From positions 1 through 48,656 of the forward strand of contig CAIOOA010000274.1 of the NCBI GenBank assembly GCA_903859815.1: a DNA stretch of 48,656 nt, in the 5' to 3' direction. Source of the DNA: an uncultured Methylococcaceae bacterium (GTDB taxonomy: Bacteria > Pseudomonadota > Gammaproteobacteria > Methylococcales > Methylococcaceae). Shown in pieces: positions 35,331-45,012 of the stretch (position 1 is its first letter; each line of letters begins with the position of its first letter). Below the pieces are notes generated by a model. The model did no database searches, was not told the DNA's origin, and saw only the letters and a list, made by a program, of their open reading frames with translations. The position numbers and the translations under genes are program-made.

Positions 35331-36710
35331 ATGCAAGCCCCTTCCCCAATGGTTTCCATGGCAGAAAAAACGGCTCAACAACCTGACGCATTTATGGCTT
35401 TTGTCGTATTGTTCCGCTATGCGGAATCACAAGCCCAAAAAAACTCGGCCGATGCGTCAATGAATTTCGATCCAGCGGTGATGATTGGCGCTTTGAGGAA
35501 ATTGTACAACACAAATTCAAATCAACAGACTTACTATTTGACCGCTCCACGGCTATTGTCCGGCTTGGAACAGATTCTAGCGCAAACCGGCCAGGAAAAC
35601 TTATTGACCCACTTGTACGTCAGGGAAAATTTACAGATCATCGGGCTACTTCTCGACACCATTCTGTCTGACACGGCGATTCCCGAAGGCATCACGCCAT
35701 TTTATCAAAAGCTTCAATTTCCCCTGTTTATCGCAGCTTTCGCCGACCCATCACTGTTGGACGGGAAAAGCCATCCCGCCCGTGAATTGCTGAACCAATT
35801 GGCTTTGCTATCTTTGGCTGCCAACCCACAAGGGCAAATCGACAATGCGGAATTGCTCCATGGCTTGGAACAAGCCATGGGCATCATCACCGTCGATGCG
35901 GCCAGCCAGTCGGAAACTTTTTACGATGCTCTGAATACTTTGGCGCAACTGACCACAGGCTTGCTCAAATCGTTTGCCATGCGACTCGACCGCGTGGTTG
36001 ACACCTGCCAAGGGGGGCATCGTTTGGATCGGGCGCGCCTGTTGGTGGGAAGGGAAATAGATGCCCGGATCGGGGGCAAATCCGTACCCAAAATACTATT
36101 GGACTTGCTCACAGCCGGATGGCAACAACTTCTCGTACTCACATTTCTGCGCCAAGGTTCCGAGGATGATGAATGGCGTCAACAATTGAATGTGATAGAC
36201 AGTTTGATGGAACCCTGCGAAGGCGAAACCGCTTTTGGCCTTTCCAAGGCATTGGAACTAAAAAAATTCATTGAGGAAAGGCTACAAACCATAGGTTTGG
36301 AACCTTCCACCGCCAACCGGCTAACCGATGACGTAGAAAAGTATTTACTCAATGAAAGTGGAAAATATAGGGCCGACTATGTTACCTTTCCGCCCGCAGA
36401 GGTGGACAGGGAAGAGAAGGAAGCCATACTGCGTACACGATTGCAGGGTTTCAATGTAGGCGACTGGATAAAAATCGCCACCAACCGAAACGTCTGGCAG
36501 CCTTTGCGGCTGACGTGGATAGGCCAAGAACCGACACGCTATGTGTTTGTCAATCAGAAGGGGGTCAAAAGCCTAGAATTGGACGCAGCGCAATTTGTGC
36601 AGGTACTCGACGAAAAACGGGCCAGCCGCATCGAAAGCCTCGAGCAACTCCCTATCGTTGAACGGGCCGCCAAGGCTTTGCTTTACACCTTGCGTGAACG
36701 CATGCGGTAA
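35331..36710 (+). CDS. DUF1631-family protein
   Basis: About 459 residues from MQAPSPMVSMAEK (TAGGACC just upstream); other starts at 35271 and 35358 are possible. The sequence is alpha-helical, with typical DUF1631 blocks LDRVVDTCQGGHRLDRARL, DLLTAGWQQLLVLTFLRQGS, FNVGDWIKIATNRNVWQPL and RLTWIGQEPTRYVFVNQKG. The end resembles a PilZ-like beta barrel, suggesting possible cyclic-di-GMP binding, though the RxxxR motif is not obvious. It is shorter at the N-terminus than many DUF1631 proteins, which reach 700 residues or more. Function unknown. Confidence 0.8.
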   Translation: MQAPSPMVSMAEKTAQQPDAFMAFVVLFRYAESQAQKNSADASMNFDPAVMIGALRKLYNTNSNQQTYYLTAPRLLSGLEQILAQTGQENLLTHLYVRENLQIIGLLLDTILSDTAIPEGITPFYQKLQFPLFIAAFADPSLLDGKSHPARELLNQLALLSLAANPQGQIDNAELLHGLEQAMGIITVDAASQSETFYDALNTLAQLTTGLLKSFAMRLDRVVDTCQGGHRLDRARLLVGREIDARIGGKSVPKILLDLLTAGWQQLLVLTFLRQGSEDDEWRQQLNVIDSLMEPCEGETAFGLSKALELKKFIEERLQTIGLEPSTANRLTDDVEKYLLNESGKYRADYVTFPPAEVDREEKEAILRTRLQGFNVGDWIKIATNRNVWQPLRLTWIGQEPTRYVFVNQKGVKSLELDAAQFVQVLDEKRASRIESLEQLPIVERAAKALLYTLRERMR

Positions 36711-36800
36711 CTGCAAATTTATGTAGGCTAGGATTTAATTGACGAGGCAGTTATTTTGCTGCCATCCCGACAGAACACTGACAATAATAGGCTACACGTT

Positions 36801-37307
36801 ATGGCTGAGACCTACGGAAAACTTGAAACGGCATTCCAAAAACATCTAATTATCGGACTATTGTATGCCTTGGTCATTTCCTATCATGGCTTATTGTTTG
36901 CCGAGAATATTGGGCAATTCGAATATAAACTTGAAGGGGAGAGTTTCCCTTATTCCGTCAAGCAAACAGGGGAGAACTTCATGTTTGAATTTTCCAATAA
37001 CCCCGGTAAAGTCGACAAAAGACTCAAAGCGACAGTCGATGTATTACACTCGGTTTATGGCGATACTTCCATTAACCCGACATATAGCGAAACCTTTATG
37101 AAGGAAAGCGCCCAATGTTTTGTGTTCGAAGCTAATTTTTACACTTACCGGTCTTGCTTTCTCCCCAATGATTACTCACCCGGCAATCGTGACAGGTTCT
37201 GGGGGTTTGTGACCCAACTCCCAAATGCCATGTGGTTGATTACCCGAAACCTACTCCCTGCCCTGCTTGGCATCGGACTGTTTTTCTATTTCTTTAGGGC
37301 AAAATAA
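36801..37307 (+). CDS. Hypothetical two-span membrane protein
   Basis: A 168-residue protein from MAETYGKLETAF. Membrane segments are predicted near the start (LIIGLLYALVISYHGLLF) and the end (LLPALLGIGLFFYFF), with a roughly 110-residue domain between them, likely periplasmic, containing two cysteines (QCFVFE, RSCFLP) that could form a disulfide. The frame can start as early as 36756 on TTG, but the ATG at 36801 fits better. No family recognised. Confidence 0.65.
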   Translation: MAETYGKLETAFQKHLIIGLLYALVISYHGLLFAENIGQFEYKLEGESFPYSVKQTGENFMFEFSNNPGKVDKRLKATVDVLHSVYGDTSINPTYSETFMKESAQCFVFEANFYTYRSCFLPNDYSPGNRDRFWGFVTQLPNAMWLITRNLLPALLGIGLFFYFFRAK

Positions 37308-37568
37308 TCCTTGCCCAGACCTAACAACAATAGAAAAGATTGGAATCATAACCCTCATGCGAGTCCTTCAATTCACATGAAAAAGATTGTTTCCAATGAC
37401 TCACCTAGTTAGGCTAGTGTTGCAAACCGTTTACCCAAGCACAAAATTCAACCCAATCCAACCTATGCGGATGGCGGTGACATTCATTAAACACGCCCTT
37501 TACAGAAAGAGACTGTTCACAGTCGTCTTTTACGCATAAAGTAACCGCAATATTCTTTGGAGAACAAC

Positions 37569-38741
37569 ATGACCAATATTCACCATGCCCTCGTCCTCAA
37601 CCTTCATCAGCCGCCAAACAATTTGGAAAATTTGTTTGCCGAAAATGAATGGGAAGCGAAGGAAATCCTCTTCGCCTACGACCGCATCGCCCGATCGTTG
37701 TGGGGTTACGAAGACGTGGGCAGGGTGCATTTGTCACTCTCAGGCACTTTGCTAGAAAGCCTATCCAGCCCAGAATTTCAAGAAAAGACCTATGGCATCG
37801 TTGATAGCGGTTCAGTATTGTGGCACTGGCAAAACCGTAGCATCATCGAAATACTAGGCACGGGTTATTATCATCCAGTGTTCCCGTTGATACCCCAAGC
37901 CGATTGGGATGAGCATCTCACCCGCTGGCGTGCCATGTCGCGGCATCTGTTTTGGCGGGAAAACTTCAAAGGCTTCTGGCCCCCGGAAATGGGTTTTTGC
38001 ATGGAGATGATTCCCCATCTTGCCAAATTAGGTTACCGCTATGTCATCGTGGATTGCGATCATGTCGAACCAAAAAGTGCCATGCGTTGGGAGGAATTGC
38101 GTTATCGCCCCCACATCGCCCGCTATGGAGACGCGGAAATCATTGTTGTGGTGCGTGACCGTGACTTGTCCGACGCCCAAGAAGCCGGCATGGAATTTGG
38201 CTGGTTCGAATATGAAGTGGCACAAAGGACGAAATGGTGCAATTTTGAACCGCTGGTGACGACTGCCACTGACGGAGAGAACGGCGGCTGGTTCCGCAAT
38301 GTCACCGAAGGAAGCAATTTCTGGAGCTGCTTCTATCGTGAGTTGATGGACCGTGCGCGCGGTGATGGGTCCATCAAACCCACATTCATCGATGCCTATC
38401 TGGACAAATTTGGTGCGACTGGCGAGGTGACGGTCAAAGAAGGGGCTTGGAATACAGGCTGGCATCATGGTCGAGGTTTCCTGCAATGGACAGGCTCGCA
38501 AGCGCAAAAGGATGCTTTGGCTAGAGTTGCGGAAATCAGCGGGCTAGTCAACGCCGCCCGCGCCAAAGCCATCGACACCGAACAACATGACCCGGAGGTG
38601 TGGCATACGCTAACAGAAGCCCAATGGCATTTACTGAGAGGCGAAACCAGTTGTAACTTCTATTGGGGCGAGGATTGGGTCCATCGCGCCCACACCGACC
38701 TAGACGCGGCTTATGAGGCATTGCAGAGGTTGCCCTCTTAA
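37569..38741 (+). CDS. Glycoside hydrolase family 57-like protein
   Basis: A 390-residue GH57-type catalytic domain, with the ATG at 37569 placed by GGAGAACAAC just upstream. Family motifs: LHQPP near the start (motif 1), GFWPPEMGF with the nucleophilic Glu (motif 3), DGENGGW with the acid/base Asp (motif 4), and HLSLSGTLLESL. GH57 enzymes act on alpha-glucans (amylase, branching enzyme, 4-alpha-glucanotransferase). No signal peptide, so probably glycogen metabolism in the cytoplasm. Substrate cannot be told from the sequence. Shorter than the branching enzymes (about 550). Confidence 0.85.
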   Translation: MTNIHHALVLNLHQPPNNLENLFAENEWEAKEILFAYDRIARSLWGYEDVGRVHLSLSGTLLESLSSPEFQEKTYGIVDSGSVLWHWQNRSIIEILGTGYYHPVFPLIPQADWDEHLTRWRAMSRHLFWRENFKGFWPPEMGFCMEMIPHLAKLGYRYVIVDCDHVEPKSAMRWEELRYRPHIARYGDAEIIVVVRDRDLSDAQEAGMEFGWFEYEVAQRTKWCNFEPLVTTATDGENGGWFRNVTEGSNFWSCFYRELMDRARGDGSIKPTFIDAYLDKFGATGEVTVKEGAWNTGWHHGRGFLQWTGSQAQKDALARVAEISGLVNAARAKAIDTEQHDPEVWHTLTEAQWHLLRGETSCNFYWGEDWVHRAHTDLDAAYEALQRLPS

Positions 38742-38816
38742 ACAATAAAAATTTATTGCATTTGTTCGGACATGTTGCAATCCTAAGTCAAAAACAAAAC
38801 CTCTAGGAGAACAGCC

Positions 38817-39152
38817 ATGTCCAATTTCAAACTAATCATTCAATTTTCCGAGAGCGACACCAAGAAAATAAACAGTGAAGGGGCGGTTTTGGCTATTGTC
38901 AAGGGTCATCACGCCGATGAAACCGACCCCGCGCCTATCTGGGTGGCTCTATCGCCTTTTGATAAAAACACCATCACATGGAAAAGTGTGTATGGCCTTT
39001 ATGCTTCGCCTAATCCTGTCCAAGCAGAAACCGATAACGGCACTACCATCATAATTTCCGAAACAGCGGCTTTGACCGTGAATATGTCAGACAATCCGAC
39101 TCAGACCATACATTACAACGGAACCGAGTTTGTCTTAGGGCCAATAACCTAA
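38817..39152 (+). CDS. Hypothetical protein (111 aa)
   Basis: A beta-rich, weakly acidic 111-residue protein (KLIIQFSESDTKKINSEG, AIVKGHHADETDPAPIWVAL, TTIIISETAALTVNMSDNP) with no signal peptide, no cysteines and no membrane segment. AGGAGAACAGCC is a strong ribosome site, so expression is likely. No family recognised. It follows the GH57-like gene by 75 bases on the same strand. Confidence 0.7.
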   Translation: MSNFKLIIQFSESDTKKINSEGAVLAIVKGHHADETDPAPIWVALSPFDKNTITWKSVYGLYASPNPVQAETDNGTTIIISETAALTVNMSDNPTQTIHYNGTEFVLGPIT

Positions 39153-39188
39153 TCATTAGGTTTTGCCAAGATAGGCTTTTCGCGTTTA

Positions 39189-39629
39189 TCAAGATTCGAT
39201 GGGAAAGAATTCAAGATCGAAGAGTTGTTCCACTGAATATGGACAAGATGACGGAAATGTCTTCTTGTCTAAATTGGTTTCTTTGACTGCCAGCAATACG
39301 CCTTGTGGATAAGCTTTGGTTATCCTCTCATCAAGAATACTCTTCAGGCTTGGATTGTCTTCAATCAGGGTCATCACCGAAAGCCTCTGCTCTTCAATAG
39401 TCGCGTTCCAGCTTCTTGTCCTGTAAGCGGGTTGAAATTGCCATTTTAATAAATGCCCAATCAAAACTTTAAGGCGATTTTGCAATTGATTGCGCTCACT
39501 CGCACCCATGCTTTCGATTTCCTCAATCAGGTTATCAAGATCAATCTCGTGCAATTTTCCAGCCTTTAATAAATCAGCCTGTTGCAGAGTCCAAGCGTGA
39601 AAGTCTTTATCATGAAGGTTTGCGTTCAT
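39189..39629 (-). CDS. DUF29-family protein
   Basis: A 146-residue DUF29 protein. Family signature: DKDFHAWTLQQADLLKAGK, LDLDNLIEEIESMG-like (IDLDNLIEEIESMGASERNQ), LKVLIGHLLKWQFQPAYRTR, SWNATIEEQR. Mostly helical and cytoplasmic. DUF29 is widespread in cyanobacteria and proteobacteria, often in several copies near mobile or accessory genes; function unknown. Confidence 0.88.
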   Translation of the reverse strand: MNANLHDKDFHAWTLQQADLLKAGKLHEIDLDNLIEEIESMGASERNQLQNRLKVLIGHLLKWQFQPAYRTRSWNATIEEQRLSVMTLIEDNPSLKSILDERITKAYPQGVLLAVKETNLDKKTFPSSCPYSVEQLFDLEFFPIES

Positions 39630-39782
39630 GGTTCATTCCGTTATATTGAGTTGATGTTTTCATTGTGGAGCAAAATCAAGTAAGCTTTAACTTCCATGAT
39701 AGGCGAAGCGGGTAATTGTTGGCAAGATAAAGCCGCCAGTCTGCCTCTCCAATACCGCTAAATCCAGCCGGGAGTGATTTTA

Positions 39783-40718
39783 GTGAAAAAGGTTATCCAT
39801 TTTTTTAGGTCAAGCCTTACAGCCCTAATGTTGTTTGGCACTTGTGTCGCAAACGCCGATGTCATCAACGTGGAATTCAAATTCACCCCATTCACGGGTG
39901 ACACCCAAGCAGAACATGTCGAAAGTGTGCCGGGCAAAGCCAAAGTGTTCATCAACAATATTCCAGTAGCCGAACGCGATATCGAAAAACAAGAGCTTCC
40001 AGTGCTATTTGATGAGCGCGAGGTTTCGCCGTCAGTCTGGATACCCGTCGCGTCCATCGGGCCGGTCGTGCGCAAGGGCAAAAACTCCATCCGCATTGAG
40101 TTCGAGCCGTCCCAGTCCACACCTTACAATGCACAATTCAGTTGGGCATCTGTCACCGACCAATCGACCGAAAAAAATGAAGGGGGAAGCTTCAAATCCA
40201 CCAATCAAACTGGCGAGGGCAAGGAAGACAAAAAAGCCACCGGGAATGTTTTGTTTGAACGCGAATTTGTCGCTGATTTCGCGACTGACCAAGTTTGGCA
40301 TCATTATCCCGCAGTGAGTTCGGTTTCCGATGAAGATAAACAGGCGCTAGTCGAGCTATTGAAAGACAGGGCAGAGGCATTCAAGCCAAAATTTGCTGAT
40401 TTGTATCGCTTGCTCGAAAGTAAACCGGGCATCAACCTTGCCGAAGCGCGTAAAGCCAAGTGCTTGGATAAAGCCTATGCCGCCGGCGTCCGCATGTCAC
40501 CGCCCTCCCCTGCAGAATTGGAATTTTTCACGACCGACCATCCCGAAGTCGTCGTCAAGCGCAAAGATGGACCCCTATTTCAACCCGACCGAGCAGCCTT
40601 TAATAAAATTAAAGGCGATGAGATGCAAATGTGTGCGGGCGTTTTGTTATCCCTTATCTACCCTCCGCAATTGATTGTCGTTCATAAGCCGGAAGGTTCT
40701 TGGGAAGCGGTGGATTGA
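39783..40718 (+). CDS. Secreted hypothetical protein
   Basis: About 311 residues starting on GTG (39783) with GGGAG 8 bases upstream; an alternative GTG is at 39774. A signal peptide (KKVIHFFRSSLTALMLFG, cleaved near ANA) is followed by a beta-rich part (INVEFKFTPFTGDTQAEHVE; VWIPVASIGPVVRKGKNSIR) and then a helical part (DEDKQALVELLKDRAEAFKP). Two cysteines lie late in the mature part (AKCLDKAY, MQMCAGVL). Family not recognised. Probably periplasmic. Confidence 0.7.
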   Translation: MKKVIHFFRSSLTALMLFGTCVANADVINVEFKFTPFTGDTQAEHVESVPGKAKVFINNIPVAERDIEKQELPVLFDEREVSPSVWIPVASIGPVVRKGKNSIRIEFEPSQSTPYNAQFSWASVTDQSTEKNEGGSFKSTNQTGEGKEDKKATGNVLFEREFVADFATDQVWHHYPAVSSVSDEDKQALVELLKDRAEAFKPKFADLYRLLESKPGINLAEARKAKCLDKAYAAGVRMSPPSPAELEFFTTDHPEVVVKRKDGPLFQPDRAAFNKIKGDEMQMCAGVLLSLIYPPQLIVVHKPEGSWEAVD

Positions 40719-40734
40719 TAATAAATTTGGAGCG

Positions 40735-40846
40735 TCAAAGCTTGCTTTGACTTGCTATCAAAGCTTGCTTTGACTTGCTATCAAAGCTTGCTTTGACCTA
40801 GTATCATAGATGCAAGGCTTGATTTGCTTGTCAAAGCAAGCTTTGA
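40735..40846. repeat. Second array of the palindromic 16-mer
   Basis: Three copies of tcaaagcttgctttga at 40735-40750, 40758-40773 and 40781-40796 (23-bp period, spacer cttgcta) and one copy in the opposite orientation at 40831-40846. Same 16-mer as at 11778-11893, with the flanking base pattern (cgctcc / ggagcg) also shared. It lies between the secreted protein and purU, again in an intergenic gap. Confidence 0.85.
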
Positions 40847-40925
40847 CGCCCAAACCCTCGCTGATGCTTAACATCAACGAGTAAAATAGCTATCCAGTTA
40901 ACTAATTGAAGCCAGAATATATATT

Positions 40926-41780
40926 ATGACAGCAACTTTATTGCTTTCCTGCCCAGATCAACGCGGTTTGGTTTCTCGCATTGCCCATTTCATATTTGAA
41001 CGCGGAGGGAATATCATCGACCTAGACGAGCATGTGGACGGGGATGAAGGTTTGTTTTTCTTGCGCGTAACTTGGGATATGCGAGATTTTAGCCTATCCG
41101 GCGAAAAAGTTTCAGCGGCCTTCCAACCGTTGGCCGATGAATTTCAAGCGGACTGGATGATAAAAATCAATAATATTCATACTCGCCGCCGATTGGCCAT
41201 TTTCGTATCCAAATACGATCATTGCTTGCAAGAATTACTCTGGCGGCATGGCTTGGGGGAATTTGATGCAGAGCTTGCCTTGATAATCTCCAACCACCCA
41301 GACCTTAAGCATTTGGCTGATTTGCATCAAGTGCCATTCCATGTGTTTCCCATCCATAAAGACAATAAATTGGAGCAAGAACAGCTAGAAATAGCCCTAT
41401 TAAAACAGCAAAACATAGACACAGTCATTCTTGCACGTTATATGCAAGTGCTATCATCGCAATTTGTCGCCGAATACCCCAACCGAATTATCAACATCCA
41501 CCATTCATTCCTACCCGCTTTCATGGGGGGCAATCCTTATAAACAAGCCCATGAACGCGGGGTTAAGATTATTGGCGCAACCAGCCATTATGTCACCGAT
41601 AATCTGGACGAAGGACCCATTATCGAACAAGACATTATTCGAATATCCCATAAAGATAATTTAGCCGATCTGATCCGAAAAGGCAGGGATTTGGAACGTA
41701 TGGTTCTCGCCCGTGCCTTGCGTTTGCATTTGCAAGACAGGATTTTGGTCCATGGCAATAAGACGGTAGTGTTTGATTGA
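40926..41780 (+). CDS. purU: Formyltetrahydrofolate deformylase
   Basis: A 284-residue PurU. The N-terminal ACT domain (LLLSCPDQRGLVSRIAHFIF, IIDLDEHVD) senses amino acids; the C-terminal formyltransferase-like domain has RLAIFVSKYDHCLQELLWRH, ILARYMQVLS, INIHHSFLPAFMGGNPYKQA (catalytic Asn and His) and TSHYVTDNLDEGPIIEQDI (catalytic Asp). It hydrolyses 10-formyl-THF to formate and THF, balancing one-carbon pools. Stand-alone gene, full length. Confidence 0.95.
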   Translation: MTATLLLSCPDQRGLVSRIAHFIFERGGNIIDLDEHVDGDEGLFFLRVTWDMRDFSLSGEKVSAAFQPLADEFQADWMIKINNIHTRRRLAIFVSKYDHCLQELLWRHGLGEFDAELALIISNHPDLKHLADLHQVPFHVFPIHKDNKLEQEQLEIALLKQQNIDTVILARYMQVLSSQFVAEYPNRIINIHHSFLPAFMGGNPYKQAHERGVKIIGATSHYVTDNLDEGPIIEQDIIRISHKDNLADLIRKGRDLERMVLARALRLHLQDRILVHGNKTVVFD

Positions 41781-41847
41781 GTGATTGTTAGGCCGTTTAA
41801 CCTCTGCTTACGCTGTTATGAGTTCTGCTGCTGTCAATTTACCGGAC

Positions 41848-43266
41848 TTAAGGCACTATCAACGTGTATTCTGTGTAATATAACCGATCCATGTCCAGAA
41901 CACCGTTCATATTCGTATCCACGCCAAAGTATAAATAATAGGTTCCGCTCGTAATCATCCTGATATCAAAAAGTGTCAAATTGGTTGCGTTAACCAATGG
42001 CCCTTGGTAAGCCGCAGTGATATTGTTCAAGTTCGTGCCTATGTCTCTCCATTGCAGGGGATAGGAGTAGGAATACCAGTGCCCAGAAGTTGGGGAGTAT
42101 GCCACAAACCACCAGTCGCCATTCACGCCTTGGTAAGGTCCGGGGTCTAGGCTGATGGCGATTTGGTTGCAGTTCTGATAAATACTGGGGGTGGGTGCAA
42201 AGAGACCACCTGTCAAAGAAAGATAACTAGGAACGGCAAGGAACCCGTGCCTTTTTTGATTGGAATCAATATAATAACCTACGACATGACCATTCTCGCT
42301 GATGCCTCCGGGGGAGGTTTGGGTAGCCCCCGGCACGGCCAGCGTGGTGTAATTCCCACTACTGTAGACAAAACCGCGCATCGTGCCACATGCATCGCTA
42401 TACCATCCTAAAACTTGACTGTTGGCATTGATGGCTTGTACAGAAGTGTAAGTGGACCCGGGCATATTCAGCGCAATATAATTACCCTCGTTGAAGACAA
42501 AGTTAATCAGGATGTTGCTTGCATCCCAGTAATTGCCTATCACTTGACCAGAATCATTGATACCGATGGGGTGGGTTGATTTCGCGCTTGGCGGTGTTAG
42601 CGTTTTGTATTGTCCACCGCTGTAGATGAAACCAAACTCACCATTACCATTACTGCTTGTAGGATCGTAACTGTAATTTCCTACGACTTGACTGCTGGAA
42701 CTATTGCCTAGTTGATCGCTGGAACTAATGCCTAGTGCAGAAGTATAGTTAGCACCCGGTACGTCCAGTATCGTGTAATTACCCTCGCTAAATACAAAAC
42801 CATGTGTTTTCCCCAAACTATCCAGCCAAGTACCCACAACTTGACCGTCGATACTGATGCCGTTGGCATAAGTGTAAGTGGCTCCGGGTACTGCCAGCGT
42901 GGTGTATTCCCCCCTGCTGTAAATAAAGCTGCGCGTCGTGCCTAAGGCATCCCGAAAAATCCCCACCACTTGAGCGTAGGCGCTGATGCCTTGAGCCGAA
43001 GTATAGGTCGCCCCTGCGGGATCGAGTGTGCTGTAGTTACCTTCACGATGGATAATGTTCCCGCCACTGTAAATAAAGCCATGCGTGATACCCGATGCAT
43101 CGACATAGGAACCCACGACTTCACTATTCGCATCAACGCCCGTGGCATTTGTGCTGGCAGAACCTGGCACGTCCAAGGTGATATAGTTGTACAAGACCGC
43201 AGAAGTTTCTTGAGCGGTGAAAGCGATTAACAAACCGAATATTAGACTAAATGCTGATTTTAACAT
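41848..43266 (-). CDS. Secreted HAF-repeat protein
   Basis: A 472-residue exported protein, start at MLKSAFSLIFG (GGGA upstream). A signal peptide ends near AQETSA, followed by some seven repeats of about 45-50 residues, each of the form 'Y.TL.VPGAT.T.A.GIS..GQVVG...D..G..HGF.YS' (HAF-type extracellular repeat). The C-terminal 110 residues differ (ISLDPGPYQGVNGDWWFVAY; ITSGTYYLYFGVDTNMNGV), perhaps a beta-sandwich. It follows the MBL gene by 20 bases, in one operon. Function unknown; likely surface or secreted. Confidence 0.8.
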   Translation of the reverse strand: MLKSAFSLIFGLLIAFTAQETSAVLYNYITLDVPGSASTNATGVDANSEVVGSYVDASGITHGFIYSGGNIIHREGNYSTLDPAGATYTSAQGISAYAQVVGIFRDALGTTRSFIYSRGEYTTLAVPGATYTYANGISIDGQVVGTWLDSLGKTHGFVFSEGNYTILDVPGANYTSALGISSSDQLGNSSSSQVVGNYSYDPTSSNGNGEFGFIYSGGQYKTLTPPSAKSTHPIGINDSGQVIGNYWDASNILINFVFNEGNYIALNMPGSTYTSVQAINANSQVLGWYSDACGTMRGFVYSSGNYTTLAVPGATQTSPGGISENGHVVGYYIDSNQKRHGFLAVPSYLSLTGGLFAPTPSIYQNCNQIAISLDPGPYQGVNGDWWFVAYSPTSGHWYSYSYPLQWRDIGTNLNNITAAYQGPLVNATNLTLFDIRMITSGTYYLYFGVDTNMNGVLDMDRLYYTEYTLIVP

Positions 43267-43286
43267 GATGTTTATCCCGCTAATTC

Positions 43287-44732
43287 TTATGACTTGCTTG
43301 GATAAGGATGGGTGCAACCAAAATCGGTAGGGTCATATAAACACGGATCGATGACTTGATCCAGTAATGATTGGTCGAATTGGGCTAGGGGGGCATTCGG
43401 ATAATAAGGGTTGGATTTGTTCGTATCATTATATTTTGGGAGTTTTGTGTTGTAATTCGTTCTCTTTGCGGCTAGTGGGAACCAAGAAAAGTCTGAAACG
43501 ACCGCTTTTTGTTTCTGGATGCTTTCTTTTGATACGGTGATAACCATTAAATCGGTGGCTACAGTCACATCGCCCGAATACCAAGTGCGGATATTATGCA
43601 GGGCCGGATAAATAGTATCATCTTCCGCTTGGAAATGGGTTGCCACGGCAAGCCTTGGAGCTTTCCCTAGTTTGGCGGTTTCGTTAAGGATATAGCCAAG
43701 TGCTTTCTCAGGCGTATGTGAATTTTCTTGAACCGTCCTAGCGGTCAGCAAACCCGCCCCGGTGGGGTTTGGATTCCCTCCGTTTTTGATAGCCCAAACC
43801 TCGGGGGGAACAACCATCTCGCTGATTAGTACATCCACTCCCTTAGTGCCGTTGGTTGCATTGTTTATCAGAAAACGATTAGGTTTGGTGTCGCCTGTGA
43901 AAATCATGGACAAATCATTCCATTCCAATTTGTAGCTGACTGAGCCGTTGCGATCATGCACAGCGGGGAAAAACCATATTTTGACAGTTTTACCCAATTT
44001 ATCTTTACTTTGGTAAGCCAACCATTTTCCTGATTCAGGTTTTGGAATGGACGGGTTGGTGCTCCAATATCTGGAAGTATCGCCGGTTTGCCAATTTAAC
44101 TCAGTCGCAAAAATGTCATAGCCATCCCCTTCCGCATCTTCCCATTGAGTTGGTACAAAACTCTGCGATTCGGTATGCCACCGATTCATTTCCCGAAAAT
44201 GTTGGCAGAAATTCACCGTCCCATCATCATAAGGTTGCTTCGTAATTGGGTCGGGTATGCCTGACGGCGACGGACCCCAGATATATAATGGCGATTTGCC
44301 ATCCTGTTGTGCCCCGAAGCAATAAATATGGGTTAGGTCGCTGGTATGATCGCCGTGTAGATGGGTGAGGAATATCTTCCTCATCTTGGACATCGGTACT
44401 TGCATGGCGCTGTAATTAATAGTGACCCCAGAACCACAATCGAAGACAAACGATTCACCGCTGCCAAGCTCCACAAACACACTGCTGCACACTTGTGTGC
44501 GCCGTTGGACTACAGAGGTTCCCATGAAAGTTATCCGCATTTCATTAGGCCCAAGCGGAGTACCAACGGTATAGGGTTTTAATGAATCGAATAAGGAATC
44601 CTGCTGTGAAGGGTCATTATTCTTTGGAGTCACGCTTTCGCTAGATTCTGACGTGTTGCTGACAACAGCCAAGCTCCCCAAGGCCGCCCCTGATAATTTT
44701 AATATGTCACGTCTACTGACTTTGTCGTTCAT
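43287..44732 (-). CDS. Tat-exported metallo-beta-lactamase-fold hydrolase
   Basis: A 481-residue protein from MNDKVSRRDILKLSG. The Tat signal is SRRDILKLSGAALGSLAVV. The metallo-beta-lactamase fold has the metal motif FLTHLHGDHTSDL, FVFDCGSGV before it, DLSMIFTGDTKPN and AVATHFQAEDD with further ligands. The fold resembles RNase Z / arylsulfatase-like MBL enzymes; the substrate is unknown. Exported folded to the periplasm or beyond, then co-transcribed with the HAF-repeat protein. Confidence 0.85.
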   Translation of the reverse strand: MNDKVSRRDILKLSGAALGSLAVVSNTSESSESVTPKNNDPSQQDSLFDSLKPYTVGTPLGPNEMRITFMGTSVVQRRTQVCSSVFVELGSGESFVFDCGSGVTINYSAMQVPMSKMRKIFLTHLHGDHTSDLTHIYCFGAQQDGKSPLYIWGPSPSGIPDPITKQPYDDGTVNFCQHFREMNRWHTESQSFVPTQWEDAEGDGYDIFATELNWQTGDTSRYWSTNPSIPKPESGKWLAYQSKDKLGKTVKIWFFPAVHDRNGSVSYKLEWNDLSMIFTGDTKPNRFLINNATNGTKGVDVLISEMVVPPEVWAIKNGGNPNPTGAGLLTARTVQENSHTPEKALGYILNETAKLGKAPRLAVATHFQAEDDTIYPALHNIRTWYSGDVTVATDLMVITVSKESIQKQKAVVSDFSWFPLAAKRTNYNTKLPKYNDTNKSNPYYPNAPLAQFDQSLLDQVIDPCLYDPTDFGCTHPYPSKS

Positions 44733-44798
44733 TATTGTTAGCTCTAAATAAGGCAATTAAAAAAATATAAAGTAGGCATTATCCGGGTTACGCTGGTT

Positions 44799-44829
44799 GG
44801 CGTAATACGCGGAATACCACTATTGCGCC
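44799..44829. repeat. Palindromic repeat, GGCGNAATA type
   Basis: ggcgtaata (44799-44807) pairs with tattgcgcc (44821-44829) with one G:T pair. Related copies are at 46571-46595 and 48462-48493. A common interspersed palindromic repeat type. Between this and the hicB end, the gap 44830-45012 holds no gene I can support. Confidence 0.6.
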
Positions 44830-45012
44830 GCGTAGTAACGGTTTGTTATACAAGATTTTACAATTCATATTCGGCTAGTTTGGCATCCTTGAGCAATTGG
44901 CCGAGTGTCCCTATTCTACCTAAAGATGATGTTATTGAACGTCTAATTATTAATTTGGCGGGTATGTTAAGCGGGAATGTCAGATTGGTTCCGCCTTACG
45001 GCCTTGCTCACC

